A stretch of DNA of 64,000 bases from Herbaspirillum sp. meg3 (GTDB lineage Bacteria; Pseudomonadota; Gammaproteobacteria; Burkholderiales; Burkholderiaceae_D), in the NCBI RefSeq assembly GCF_002257565.1, contig NZ_CP022736.1, positions 5,270,001-5,334,000 of the forward strand, given 5' to 3'. Positions within the stretch are counted from its first letter, which is position 1; the number at the start of each line of letters is the position of its first letter. A program made the position numbers and the translations under genes. Of this stretch, positions 8,672 to 16,375 are shown piece after piece. The notes beneath the pieces were generated by a model. It made no database searches. It was not told where the DNA came from and was given only the letters and a program-made list of their open reading frames with translations.

Positions 8672-9673
8672 ATGACGCCACATACCCTATTACCTTCTTT
8701 AATTTCCGCAGCTTCTGTGCCTGGCGCATCGATGGCTGTCATTCGCGATGGCGTGTTGACGATGACTGCAGTCGGTGTCAGAGACAATGTCAAAGGTGAG
8801 CTTGTCGACAATCAAACTGTGTTTGATGCGGCATCACTCAGTAAGCCTATGGTGGCTTATGCGGTGCTCCAGCTTGTGGATGCCGGCATGCTCAAGCTGG
8901 ACGAGGCACTGTCGGCCTATGTCTCGCCAATCGTGGAAGACTCGCCTGCGGCGGCGGGAATCACGGCGCGCCATATTCTTACTCACACGTCAGGACTTCC
9001 CAATTTATGGAGCAAAGACCCTCCGCAAGTTCATTTTCAGCCGGGTACGCGATTTAGCTATTCCAGCGTTGGATTTTCCTATCTTCAACGCGCTATTGAA
9101 GCGATAACGGGTGAACCTCTGGAAACCAACATGAAGCGGCTTGTATTCGAACCGCTTGGTATGAAATCGTCCAGTTTTGAATGGCAACATCAATTCGCCG
9201 GCAATGTGGCGCAGCCCCATGAGAACGGTGTGCGGCTAGATAAACATCTCCCTCCACGTGCCAGCGCTTCTTACTCGCTCCAAACGACTGCAACTGACTA
9301 TGGCGCCTTTCTTGCAGCAGTCCTGAATGGTGACAGACTGATGGAAGCAACAAGCAAGCAATGGCTAATCCCAGCTATCAATGCGACAAAGGGAACTGCC
9401 GAGCATCTGGAAAGCCTACCAACGGAAATCGAAAGAGACATTGGTTGGGGGCTGGGCTGGGGACTGGAGCTCAGCCGCAGTACATTCTTCCAATGGGGGA
9501 AAATATCTGGCGTGCGTGCATTTGTGATGGGAAGTCGGCCCGAGCGGTCTGGCGTTGTTTTGTTCACCAACAGCAATACAGGTCTTCGCTTGATGAGCGA
9601 TATAGCCCACGTGGTTCTTCCTGGCGAACATCCTGCTATTCAATGGCTAAAAATGTGCGTTTCGGAGGATTAA
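8672..9673 (+). CDS. Serine hydrolase, beta-lactamase (class C)/EstB family
   Basis: 333-residue member of the beta-lactamase/PBP4*/esterase superfamily. The SxxK motif is S55-L-S-K58, the serine nucleophile with its lysine base. The Y-x-N/S motif is Y129-S-S, and the conserved HTSG loop precedes it near residue 104. The third conserved region appears as WGKISGV, where class C enzymes have HTG. There is no signal peptide, so it is probably a cytosolic esterase or peptidase rather than an antibiotic-resistance enzyme. It stands alone between two repeat copies. Confidence 0.85.
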   Translation: MTPHTLLPSLISAASVPGASMAVIRDGVLTMTAVGVRDNVKGELVDNQTVFDAASLSKPMVAYAVLQLVDAGMLKLDEALSAYVSPIVEDSPAAAGITARHILTHTSGLPNLWSKDPPQVHFQPGTRFSYSSVGFSYLQRAIEAITGEPLETNMKRLVFEPLGMKSSSFEWQHQFAGNVAQPHENGVRLDKHLPPRASASYSLQTTATDYGAFLAAVLNGDRLMEATSKQWLIPAINATKGTAEHLESLPTEIERDIGWGLGWGLELSRSTFFQWGKISGVRAFVMGSRPERSGVVLFTNSNTGLRLMSDIAHVVLPGEHPAIQWLKMCVSED

Positions 9674-9723
9674 AATAACGACCAAAAAACGCTTCAGCGA
9701 GCGCTCTGTCCCTTACTGGCGAA

Positions 9724-9747
9724 GTCCGCAATCGGCCAGAAGCAGCC
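9724..9747 (+). repeat. 24-bp dispersed repeat, copy 3
   Basis: GTCCGC and core CGGCCAGAAG intact; the right arm is degenerate (GCAGCC). It lies 50 bp after the serine hydrolase stop. Confidence 0.75.
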
Positions 9748-9853
9748 ACACGAAAATAGCGCCAAATGAATTTGGTTATTGTTCTACAGAATCGGAACCG
9801 ACATTCTTAAGTAGGTTGCTTCACGGTCTTTGGCGTCGCATAAGCGGCGACGG

Positions 9854-9885
9854 TTTCTCAGGGTTTTCTGAAGAACCCTGAGAAA
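9854..9885. terminator. Perfect 12-bp hairpin between convergent genes
   Basis: TTTCTCAGGGTT (9854-9865), an 8-nt loop, then AACCCTGAGAAA (9874-9885). It lies in the gap between the serine hydrolase (+) and the quinone oxidoreductase (-), so a two-way terminator is the simplest reading although no long T run follows. Confidence 0.45.
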
Positions 9886-9956
9886 GACGAAGAGGTCTGA
9901 CTTTTTCTGCACGCTGTTTTTAGATGAGCAATGGTATGCACGACTTAAGAACGTGC

Positions 9957-10937
9957 TCAGGTAGTCAGGACAATTTTCCCCACATTCAAACCATCTTCCA
10001 TACGTCTCTGCGCTGTACCTGCTTCGGCCAAGGGGTAGACGCTATCGATGATTGGATTCAATCCATCTTTGCCAAACTGGGATAACCAACGTTCCTTGAA
10101 ACGACGCGACATGGAGTGCTTTATTTCTTGCGAGCGCGATTTCATGACTGTTCCCATAATTTGCAGGTGACGGTACAGCAGACGGTCCAGCGGAATATTT
10201 GCGTTTTCGATGCCGCCCATGATGCCGATTTGTACCAGGCGGCCTCCGAAGTCGAGCGAATTCACATTGCGTTCGAAGTAAGGTGCACCGATGAAATCAA
10301 GGATGAGGTTTACGCCGCGATTTTCGGTTCGTGAAGCAACTGCTTCCGCGAAGTCTTCTTTCTCATAGTCGATAACATGATTCGCACCCATGCGGCGAAC
10401 CAGGTCATGGGCGCTTGTCTTTGCGGTGGCAAAGACTGTCGCGCCCACAGCGTGCGCTAGCTGTACAGCCGCGCCGCCGACCCCTCCGGCGCCGGCATGA
10501 ATCAGCACGGATTCACCAGGTTGCAGCTTGCCCAAGTGGATGAGTGCTTCATGGGCCGTCACAAAAACCTCGGTGATTGCCGCGGCATGAATATAGTCCA
10601 TGCCGTCTGGAATCGGCATCGCCATGCGGTAGTCGATGCGGGCAACTTCGGCATATGCGCCACCCCCGACGATGCCCATGACGCGGTCACCGATAGAATA
10701 ACCTTGCACCTCGGTGCCGATGGCGACCACCTCACCTGCGATTTCCAGACCCATGATGGTGGAATCGCCAAAGTCTGGCCAGCCGTAGCCGCCGCGGCGG
10801 TGGGTCAGGTCAGCGCGGTTGACGCCAGCTGCATGCGTTCGCACTAGCAGGTCGGTGGGACGGAGGACAGGTTCCGGGACCTCGCTGATTTTGAGTACCT
10901 CGGCTGCGCCGAATTGGTCAAAGGTAATAGCTTTCAT
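9957..10937 (-). CDS. Zinc-independent MDR oxidoreductase (quinone oxidoreductase type)
   Basis: 326-residue medium-chain dehydrogenase/reductase of the NAD(P)H:quinone oxidoreductase group. The N-terminal GroES-like domain shows GVNRADLTHRRGGYGWPDF, the coenzyme domain carries the NADPH motif HAGAGGVGGAAVQLA (residues about 147-161), and the catalytic zinc ligands of alcohol dehydrogenases are missing, as expected for this group. It is the last gene of a minus-strand set with an aldehyde dehydrogenase and a carboxymuconolactone-decarboxylase-like protein, 70 bp behind the latter. A role in handling a reactive carbonyl or quinone is inferred from the neighbours. Confidence 0.9.
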   Translation of the reverse strand: MKAITFDQFGAAEVLKISEVPEPVLRPTDLLVRTHAAGVNRADLTHRRGGYGWPDFGDSTIMGLEIAGEVVAIGTEVQGYSIGDRVMGIVGGGAYAEVARIDYRMAMPIPDGMDYIHAAAITEVFVTAHEALIHLGKLQPGESVLIHAGAGGVGGAAVQLAHAVGATVFATAKTSAHDLVRRMGANHVIDYEKEDFAEAVASRTENRGVNLILDFIGAPYFERNVNSLDFGGRLVQIGIMGGIENANIPLDRLLYRHLQIMGTVMKSRSQEIKHSMSRRFKERWLSQFGKDGLNPIIDSVYPLAEAGTAQRRMEDGLNVGKIVLTT

Positions 10938-11007
10938 GATTGTTCCTTATTTCTTAGCGATAGAGTTGGATGGCCGCAGCGGAGACTTGCGCGGCACAAG
11001 AATTTAG

Positions 11008-11340
11008 TCAGGAGGACTGGTCTTCAGAGAACGCTGCGTTAGCGTAAGCAGACGCAGTGATGGCCGCCGGGAAACCGGCGTAGAACGCCAGATGAGTGAT
11101 GGCTGCACTCAGCTCAGTCTGCGTTAAGCCATTCTGGATACCGCGGCGCAAGTGTGCAGGCAGTTCGTTGGCATGGTTCATCGCAATCAGGCAAGCGATG
11201 GTAATGAGGCTGCGGTCGCGTGGCGCGAGGTCCCGGTCAGTCCAGACGTCCGAATACAGCGGGTGCTCGACGAAATCGGACAGCTTGGGGGTGAAGTGTC
11301 GAGCCGCTGCACGAGGGCTAGTGAAATCGATGGGTTCCAT
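11008..11340 (-). CDS. Carboxymuconolactone decarboxylase family protein
   Basis: 110-residue small helical protein of the CMD/AhpD superfamily. The family segment is DLAPRDRSLITIACLIAMNHANELPAHLRRGIQNGLTQTEL, described here as residues about 36-76, followed by the AITHLAFYAGFPAAI helix. Only one cysteine is present in the usual active-site region, so it lacks the CxxC pair of alkylhydroperoxidases and is more like the gamma-carboxymuconolactone decarboxylase subgroup. It lies 22 bp after the aldehyde dehydrogenase stop, implying co-transcription. The reaction cannot be fixed from sequence. Confidence 0.85.
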   Translation of the reverse strand: MEPIDFTSPRAAARHFTPKLSDFVEHPLYSDVWTDRDLAPRDRSLITIACLIAMNHANELPAHLRRGIQNGLTQTELSAAITHLAFYAGFPAAITASAYANAAFSEDQSS

Positions 11341-11362
11341 GATGTTTCCTTTCGCCTCTGAA

Positions 11363-12802
11363 TCAGGTTTGGCTGATGAATTTGTTAGTCAGGTAATGGC
11401 CGATACCTTCAGTACCGCCTTCTGAGCCATGACCGCTTTCCTTCATGCCACCGAAAGGCAGTTCGGTGGCGATGATACGGTACTGATTGATGCCAATCAT
11501 TCCCGCCTCAAGACCGTCCCCAACCTCAATGGCCGTGCGTGCATCGCGGGTGAAAGCGTAGGCAGACAGTGCATAGGGAAGACGGTTAGCCTCCTCCAGA
11601 CCATCTTGCAGCGTATCGAAGGGACGCAAGACGGCGATGGGACCGAACGGCTCTTCATGCATGATGCGAGCACTCATCGGTACATCGGCTAGCACGGTCG
11701 GTTCGAAGAAATAGCCCGGACGGTCAATGCGCTTGCCTCCTGTTAATACCTTGGCGCCGTGCGCTACTGCGTCGGCGACCAGCGATTCCATCTTGGCCAG
11801 TTGGCGGGGATTGGCTAATGGGCCGACTTGAGTTTCGTTGTCCATGCCGTCACCGATGACCAGCTTCTGCGTTGCTGCGACGAAGCGCTCCTCGAAGCGG
11901 GCGTAGGCCGCGCGCTGAATCAGGAACCGGGTCGACGAAATGCAGATTTGCCCGGTGCCGCGGAAACGGTTGGCGGCACCCCCCACAGCTGCAGCGTCGA
12001 TATCGGCATCCTCAAATACCAGCACGGGGCCATGTCCGCCCAGCTCTAGTGTGATGGGCTTGACGCCGACTGCGGCGCGCTCGGACAGCAGGCGTCCCAC
12101 AGGCACGGAGCCGGTAAACGCGACTTTACGGATAACAGGTGAGGCAATCAGCCGCCCCGAGACCATGTCCGGCACGCCGAAGACGATTTGCAGTACGCCT
12201 TTGGGCAGACCGGCGTCATCCAGGCAGCGGGCCAGAGCCAAGGCGGTGGCAGGGCTTTCTTCGCCCGGTTTCAGGATGATGCTGCAGCCTGCCGCCAATG
12301 CTGCCGACAACTTGCGAGCAGGGGTAATGGCAGGGAAGTTCCAAGGCGTAAAAGCAGCCACCGGCCCGATAGCCTGACGCTTTACCAATTGCTGAACGCC
12401 TGGGCGATTGGCGGGCACTACGCGGCCATCGATACGGCGCGCTTCCTCGGAGAACCATTCGAAGTATTCCGCGGCACGCAGCACTTCATCGCGGCTCTCG
12501 CTCAGGGGCTTCCCTTCTTCCAGCGTCATCAACGTGGCAATGTGCTCAGCGCGTTCGCGCATCAATCCGGCAGCGTTTCTCAGGATGTGGGCGCGTTCAG
12601 TGGGCACTGTATGACGCCATACCTCGAAAGCCGCTTTAGCTGCGGTTAGTGCTTGGTCCAAGTCTGTGGCAGTGGCGAGCGGCAGACGGCCCAGTGCCGC
12701 GCCCGTTGCGGGATTGATGACAGCCGAGGTGTCGCGGTTTCCGGCCTCCAGCCAGACGCCATTGATAAACAGATAGAGCTGGTCGTACTTATACTTTTGC
12801 AT
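11363..12802 (-). CDS. NAD(P)-dependent aldehyde dehydrogenase, succinate-semialdehyde type
   Basis: 479-residue aldehyde dehydrogenase that oxidises an aldehyde to the acid. The proton-abstracting glutamate is E253 in TLELGGHGP and the nucleophile is C287 in GTGQICISSTRF. The cofactor segments FTPWNFPAITPARK and FTGSVPVGRLL are intact, as is the C-terminal EEPFGPIAVLRPF. Length and motifs fit the GabD/succinate-semialdehyde dehydrogenase group, although substrate is not certain. It is the first gene of a three-gene minus-strand operon and is divergent from a LysR regulator, whose likely operator lies in the 120-bp gap. Confidence 0.9.
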   Translation of the reverse strand: MQKYKYDQLYLFINGVWLEAGNRDTSAVINPATGAALGRLPLATATDLDQALTAAKAAFEVWRHTVPTERAHILRNAAGLMRERAEHIATLMTLEEGKPLSESRDEVLRAAEYFEWFSEEARRIDGRVVPANRPGVQQLVKRQAIGPVAAFTPWNFPAITPARKLSAALAAGCSIILKPGEESPATALALARCLDDAGLPKGVLQIVFGVPDMVSGRLIASPVIRKVAFTGSVPVGRLLSERAAVGVKPITLELGGHGPVLVFEDADIDAAAVGGAANRFRGTGQICISSTRFLIQRAAYARFEERFVAATQKLVIGDGMDNETQVGPLANPRQLAKMESLVADAVAHGAKVLTGGKRIDRPGYFFEPTVLADVPMSARIMHEEPFGPIAVLRPFDTLQDGLEEANRLPYALSAYAFTRDARTAIEVGDGLEAGMIGINQYRIIATELPFGGMKESGHGSEGGTEGIGHYLTNKFISQT

Positions 12803-12866
12803 GATTATCTTCCTTGGTTGAATTCGGTAACATGTGGGCTTGCCGTAGGAAGAAGATTAAAACTGC

Positions 12867-12896
12867 GGGGGACTATTGATAAGATGACTATTCCCC
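12867..12896. promoter_or_regulatory. LysR-type operator candidate
   Basis: GGGGA (12867-12871) and TCCCC (12892-12896) form an interrupted dyad, with a direct repeat GACTATT inside it at 12871 and 12886. It lies between the divergent aldehyde dehydrogenase and LysR genes, where such regulators bind. Confidence 0.45.
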
Positions 12897-12922
12897 ACAA
12901 TGGCTATGCAAGGAATGCACAA

Positions 12923-13876
12923 ATGCAGTCAGAAAAATTCGCGGAATTCCTGGGAGTCTTTGCCGATGTGGCGCGGGAAGGTAGCTTCTCCGGTGCCGGT
13001 CGACGCCGTGGTCGCACACCATCCTCCATCGGGCGTCAGATTGACACCCTCGAGGAATACCTCGATACCCCCTTGTTTTTACGCTCCACGCGACTGTTGA
13101 CACTCACTGATGCGGGCGAAGCGCTATTGATTCGCGCAAGACAAATCCTTGACTCACTGGAAGACGCGCAGCAGGAGTTGGCATCGATGAAGGGCGCTGT
13201 GACCGGCACGCTTCGCGTGGCCTGCTTCCCGACGTTTGGCAAGCGTTACGTTATGCCAGTCATGGGGGAGTTAGCCCGTAAGTATCCTGATTTGCGGTTG
13301 GAATTGGATCTCACCGAAAGGCTTGCGGACCCGGTGGCAGAGCGGTTGGACTTGGTCATCCGAATCGGCGACATGGCTGACAGCACTCTGATTGGGACTC
13401 GCATTGCGACGCAGACACGCATTCTGTGTGCAAGTCCGGCCTACCTTGCACAAATGGGCAGCCCGACCGAACTCGCTGATTTGGCATCACATCGCTTAAT
13501 CGACAAATTGCATGGAGCGGATTTGCTTGGATGGACTGATGTGCTTGGTCAGCCCGCGCGCGCATTCAGTTCACAGCCTGTGTTCGCCTGTGATGATTTT
13601 GAGGCAATGCGCCTCGCTGCCAGGGAGGGACTAGGGATTGGTTATCTTCCAGACTGGGTAGTCGGACCTGATGTCAAAGACGGACATCTTTTGCAGCTCT
13701 TTCCTGAATGGTCAGAGCAACCGCATGCATGCACAGGAATTCATGCGCTACGGGCATTAAGACAGCCGCCGGCCCGCGTCACGGTTCTCTTAGATACGCT
13801 ACGAGCGTACATTGGATATCCGCCGAGTTGGGCTCTGAACGTGAAGGTATCAGATTATGAGGACGTCTTGGGCTGA
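12923..13876 (+). CDS. LysR family transcriptional regulator
   Basis: 317-residue LysR protein. The N-terminal winged helix-turn-helix (about residues 4-62) reads FLGVFADVAREGSFSGAGRRRG then PSSIGRQIDTLEEYLDTPLF. The effector domain contains GTLRVACFPTFGKRYVMP and the CrgA/LrhA-like segment RLDLVIRIGDMADSTLIG. The start at ATG 12923 has an AGGA site 8 bp upstream and leaves the GGGGA/TCCCC dyad outside the gene; an in-frame ATG at 12884 would lie inside that dyad. It is divergent from the aldehyde dehydrogenase operon and probably controls it. A repeat copy follows 4 bp after the stop. Confidence 0.88.
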   Translation: MQSEKFAEFLGVFADVAREGSFSGAGRRRGRTPSSIGRQIDTLEEYLDTPLFLRSTRLLTLTDAGEALLIRARQILDSLEDAQQELASMKGAVTGTLRVACFPTFGKRYVMPVMGELARKYPDLRLELDLTERLADPVAERLDLVIRIGDMADSTLIGTRIATQTRILCASPAYLAQMGSPTELADLASHRLIDKLHGADLLGWTDVLGQPARAFSSQPVFACDDFEAMRLAAREGLGIGYLPDWVVGPDVKDGHLLQLFPEWSEQPHACTGIHALRALRQPPARVTVLLDTLRAYIGYPPSWALNVKVSDYEDVLG

Positions 13877-13880
13877 ATAA

Positions 13881-13904
13881 GTCCGCAATCGGCCAGACGC
13901 AGAC
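13881..13904 (+). repeat. 24-bp dispersed repeat, copy 4
   Basis: GTCCGC, core CGGCCAG, right arm GCAGAC with one mismatch. It starts 4 bp after the LysR stop and ends 35 bp before the next start. Confidence 0.8.
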
Positions 13905-13939
13905 ATCTCGAGCAACCACGGTTTAACAATAGGATAGGT

Positions 13940-14227
13940 ATGCTTCATCCGATTTTTTATGTCGATTTCAATGAGATGGTAGATGCCACTACTGTACTTC
14001 TATCTCAGCATGACACGAAGGTGGATTCTTCGGGTAGGACAGTCAAGATATCAGAGGGGATGGTCATCACTGTCTACATGGACGGCGTCGATGACAATGG
14101 ACATGCGGATAAGTTGATTGCTCACGGCGAGGTGACCAGAAACGTAGCTGACGGCTGGAGTAGCCACGTCAAATGGTGTTGTCGGATTGATGAGAATGGC
14201 ATCAGAGCTCAATCTACAATCGGTTGA
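13940..14227 (+). CDS. Hypothetical protein in a repeat-bounded unit
   Basis: 95-residue protein of unknown function. It begins MLHPIFYVDFNEM and continues with a beta-rich, charged sequence (ISEGMVITVYMDGVDDNGHADKL) ending in HVKWCCRIDENGI. No signal peptide or membrane helix is seen. An AGGATAGGT stretch precedes the ATG. Together with the next gene it sits between repeat copies only 369 bp apart, so it forms the smallest repeat-bounded unit in the window. The composition is coding-like, but I know no family; it could be a small cytosolic beta-barrel protein. Confidence 0.6.
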   Translation: MLHPIFYVDFNEMVDATTVLLSQHDTKVDSSGRTVKISEGMVITVYMDGVDDNGHADKLIAHGEVTRNVADGWSSHVKWCCRIDENGIRAQSTIG

Positions 14228-14249
14228 ATTATTAGCAAGTGCAATCTAC

Positions 14250-14273
14250 ATCCGCAACCGGCCAGAAGCCGAC
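14250..14273 (+). repeat. 24-bp dispersed repeat, copy 5
   Basis: ATCCGC, core CGGCCAGAAG, then CCGAC; arms partly degenerate. It is 22 bp after the stop of the small gene and 40 bp before the next start. Confidence 0.75.
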
Positions 14274-14313
14274 AACATTTAGATAAAATTAGTAAAAATT
14301 GAAGGATGTCGCG

Positions 14314-14760
14314 ATGGACACAAACCACCACCTGGTTTTCGTATTTGGCACTTTGAAAGAGGGATTTCCCAACTTCTCGACTAATCGAGGTATTCGCTAC
14401 CCAGGTGAGTTTGTGACCACAGAACGTTTCCCGCTCTACCTGATTGGTGAGCGAATGTCGCCCTGGATGATTGCAAGCCCGGGAGACGGCCTGGCTGTAA
14501 GGGGGCAGATTTTTTCAGTAAGCGATGCCGTACTAAAAGCCATGGACAATCTCGAGCGCATTCACGAATCTGATGGATACCGGCGACTTCAGATATCCGT
14601 CATTCCTACGGAAGGCGATTCGCGAAATCCAATCGAGGTATATGCGTATCTGAAACCAGCCGAACAGTTTGAAATGAAGATGGTAAAGAAGGGGCCTTTG
14701 GCCTCCTATGAACTAGCTGACGCACTACTTTATCGGCCTCATTCATCGCAATCAGTTTGA
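14314..14760 (+). CDS. Gamma-glutamylcyclotransferase (AIG2-like) family protein
   Basis: 148-residue protein of the GGCT/AIG2 fold, which typically forms 5-oxoproline from gamma-glutamyl compounds. The substrate-binding motif is FVFGTLKEGFPNF near residue 10, equivalent to the YGSL-type loop, and the domain continues with LYLIGERMSPWMIASPGDGLAVRGQIFSVSD and the acidic segment LERIHESDGYRR, which holds the catalytic glutamate candidate. The ATG at 14314 has a GAAGGA site 7 bp upstream, so it is preferred to the TTG at 14299. A repeat copy follows 9 bp after the stop. Confidence 0.85.
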   Translation: MDTNHHLVFVFGTLKEGFPNFSTNRGIRYPGEFVTTERFPLYLIGERMSPWMIASPGDGLAVRGQIFSVSDAVLKAMDNLERIHESDGYRRLQISVIPTEGDSRNPIEVYAYLKPAEQFEMKMVKKGPLASYELADALLYRPHSSQSV

Positions 14761-14768
14761 AAATCGAT

Positions 14769-14792
14769 GTCCGCAAGCGGCCAGAAGCGGAC
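14769..14792 (+). repeat. 24-bp dispersed repeat, copy 6
   Basis: GTCCGC, twelve bases with GCGGCCAG, then GCGGAC: perfect arms. Starts 9 bp after the GGCT stop. Confidence 0.85.
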
Positions 14793-14973
14793 TATTAAAA
14801 ATAGAAAATTTCAATCGAAATGGAAATCAAATTTTATGTTTGATGATGCAGCTAAATTTTATGAATCCATCGGAAATGCTCTTTCGAACGCAGTGTAGAT
14901 TTACTGAGATGGACCCGACACCACCAATAGGATCAAACTAAGGTTTCATCCAATTTAAGTGTGGAGGTGTGTC

Positions 14974-15999
14974 ATGGATATAGACATTCTCGGAATTGAC
15001 TTGGCTAAACGGGTGTTCCAGTTGCATGGTGCGGATCGCGGTGGTTCTGCAAAGTACGGCGCTAAAGTAATGCGCGCGGAGCTTCTGGCTACCGTGCGCA
15101 AGCTGGCACCTCGAATTGTGGCCATGGAAGCGTGTAGTTCAGCCCATTACTGGGGGCGGCGTTTCAAGGAGCTTGGTATTGAAGTCAGGCTGATCAGCCC
15201 GCAATATGTCAGCCCCTTCGTCAAGACCAACAAGAACGATGCCAACGATGCCGCGGCCATCGTTGAAGCCGCCAGCCGACCGACCATGCGCTTTGTACCG
15301 GTAAAGTCCGTCGAGCAGCAAGACATGAGAGCCGTTCATCGCGTACGTGAATTGCTGGTGCATCAGCGTACCGCCATGATCAATCAAGTCAGAGGCTTAC
15401 TCGGCGAACGAGGCGTGATCATTGCACAGACACCTGCGGCATTCAAACGTGCAGTACCTGTCGCGCTGGCCCAGTGCGAGGGCGATATGACGAGTACCTT
15501 CCAAGCTATTTTGATCGAGCTGCTGGAACAAATGCGTGTCCTGGAAGAACGTATTGCACGTACCAATCAATGGATCGCTGCATTCATGAAGCATTCTGTG
15601 TTGTGCCAGAAGATTCAGGCAATCGATGGCGTGGGGCCGATTACCGCGACGGCGATGGTCGCAGCCGTGGGCGATGCGAAGGAATTCAAAAACGGCAGGC
15701 ATCTGTCTGCGTGGCTCGGTCTGGTCCCGCGTCAGTACTCCTCCGGCGGCAAGTCTCGCCTGCAAGGAATCAGCAAGCGCGGCGACACGTACTTGCGAAC
15801 GCTGTTGATTCATGGCGCCCGGGTCGTATTGCGCTACGCGATCGGCAAAGCCGATGCGCGCAGCCGATGGTTACAAGATTTGATCGCACGACGAGGTTAT
15901 AACCGGGCGGCCGTTGCGCTAGCAAATAAGAACGCGCGCGTGATTCAAGTGTTGTTGAGCCATCCGGATAGTTATCGCTTATCGGACAGGCCTGTTTGA
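14974..15999 (+). CDS. IS110-family transposase, element A
   Basis: 341-residue DEDD transposase of the IS110/IS1111 family. The N-terminal RuvC-like domain begins MDIDILGIDLAKRVFQLHG, with the first catalytic Asp in GIDLAK; the catalytic block NKNDANDAAAIVEAA supplies further acidic residues. The C-terminal transposase_20 domain has IDGVGPITATAMVAAVGDAKEF, LSAWLGLVPRQYSSGGK and the serine-containing ISKRGDTYLRTLL segment. Start at ATG 14974 is set by GGAGG at 14963-14967. It appears full-length and intact, with no frameshift, so the element may be active. Confidence 0.92.
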   Translation: MDIDILGIDLAKRVFQLHGADRGGSAKYGAKVMRAELLATVRKLAPRIVAMEACSSAHYWGRRFKELGIEVRLISPQYVSPFVKTNKNDANDAAAIVEAASRPTMRFVPVKSVEQQDMRAVHRVRELLVHQRTAMINQVRGLLGERGVIIAQTPAAFKRAVPVALAQCEGDMTSTFQAILIELLEQMRVLEERIARTNQWIAAFMKHSVLCQKIQAIDGVGPITATAMVAAVGDAKEFKNGRHLSAWLGLVPRQYSSGGKSRLQGISKRGDTYLRTLLIHGARVVLRYAIGKADARSRWLQDLIARRGYNRAAVALANKNARVIQVLLSHPDSYRLSDRPV

Positions 16000-16263
16000 T
16001 AAGCTCGATTTGTTGTGGTCTGGGGAGGAAATAGACCGATCTCTTGTTTTGCGAAGCTTCTTAGAGTGATGACGAAACTGGTAAGACCGATACCCACAAA
16101 CCTGCTTTCGATGCGGACTGTCTTTAGGGACAAGCCGAAGATTTGCTAAGGAATGGGTGTGCGAATCTCATCAAGGCTGCGGGCAGATATTTGACATTAG
16201 CCCACGAGCAAGCCGGATACATGCACGCAAACTGTTTCAACGTTACAAAAAGAACTTGCAAAA
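16000..16263 (+). ncRNA. Predicted guide (bridge/seek) RNA region of element A
   Basis: The 264 bp between the transposase stop and the right inverted repeat hold no gene. In the IS1111 group this is where the structured RNA that pairs with target and donor DNA is encoded. The call rests on position and family knowledge only; no structure was computed. Confidence 0.4.
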
Positions 16264-16375
16264 GGTGTCGGGTCCATACATGCATCGAAAACTGATAATC
16301 ATCTAGCCGTCCTCCCTCGGCAAGCGCCGAGCGTAAAGTCATGGTGCGAACCTCACTTTATTCAGGAGAACGGCG

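Larger units (their letters stand above)
14909..16277 (+). mobile_element. IS110-family insertion sequence, IS1111 group (element A)
   Basis: Perfect 14-bp inverted repeats bound it: ATGGACCCGACACC at 14909-14922 and GGTGTCGGGTCCAT at 16264-16277. IS1111-group members carry such subterminal repeats, so the true ends are probably a few bases outside. It holds one transposase gene and a 3' non-coding part of about 265 bp, where this group encodes its guide (bridge/seek) RNA. Confidence 0.85.

Noticed and set aside
8672..9673. Antibiotic-resistance beta-lactamase
   Set aside because: The SxxK and YSS motifs are there, but no signal peptide and no KTG motif; an esterase or peptidase is more likely.
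12653..12922. N-terminal extension of the LysR gene
   Set aside because: It would overlap the divergent aldehyde dehydrogenase gene and cover the operator; LysR homology starts right after 12923.
6381..14792. Integron cassette array
   Set aside because: The gene-plus-repeat layout looks cassette-like, but the 24-bp repeat has no paired RYYYAAC/GTTRRRY attC boxes and no integrase gene is in the window.
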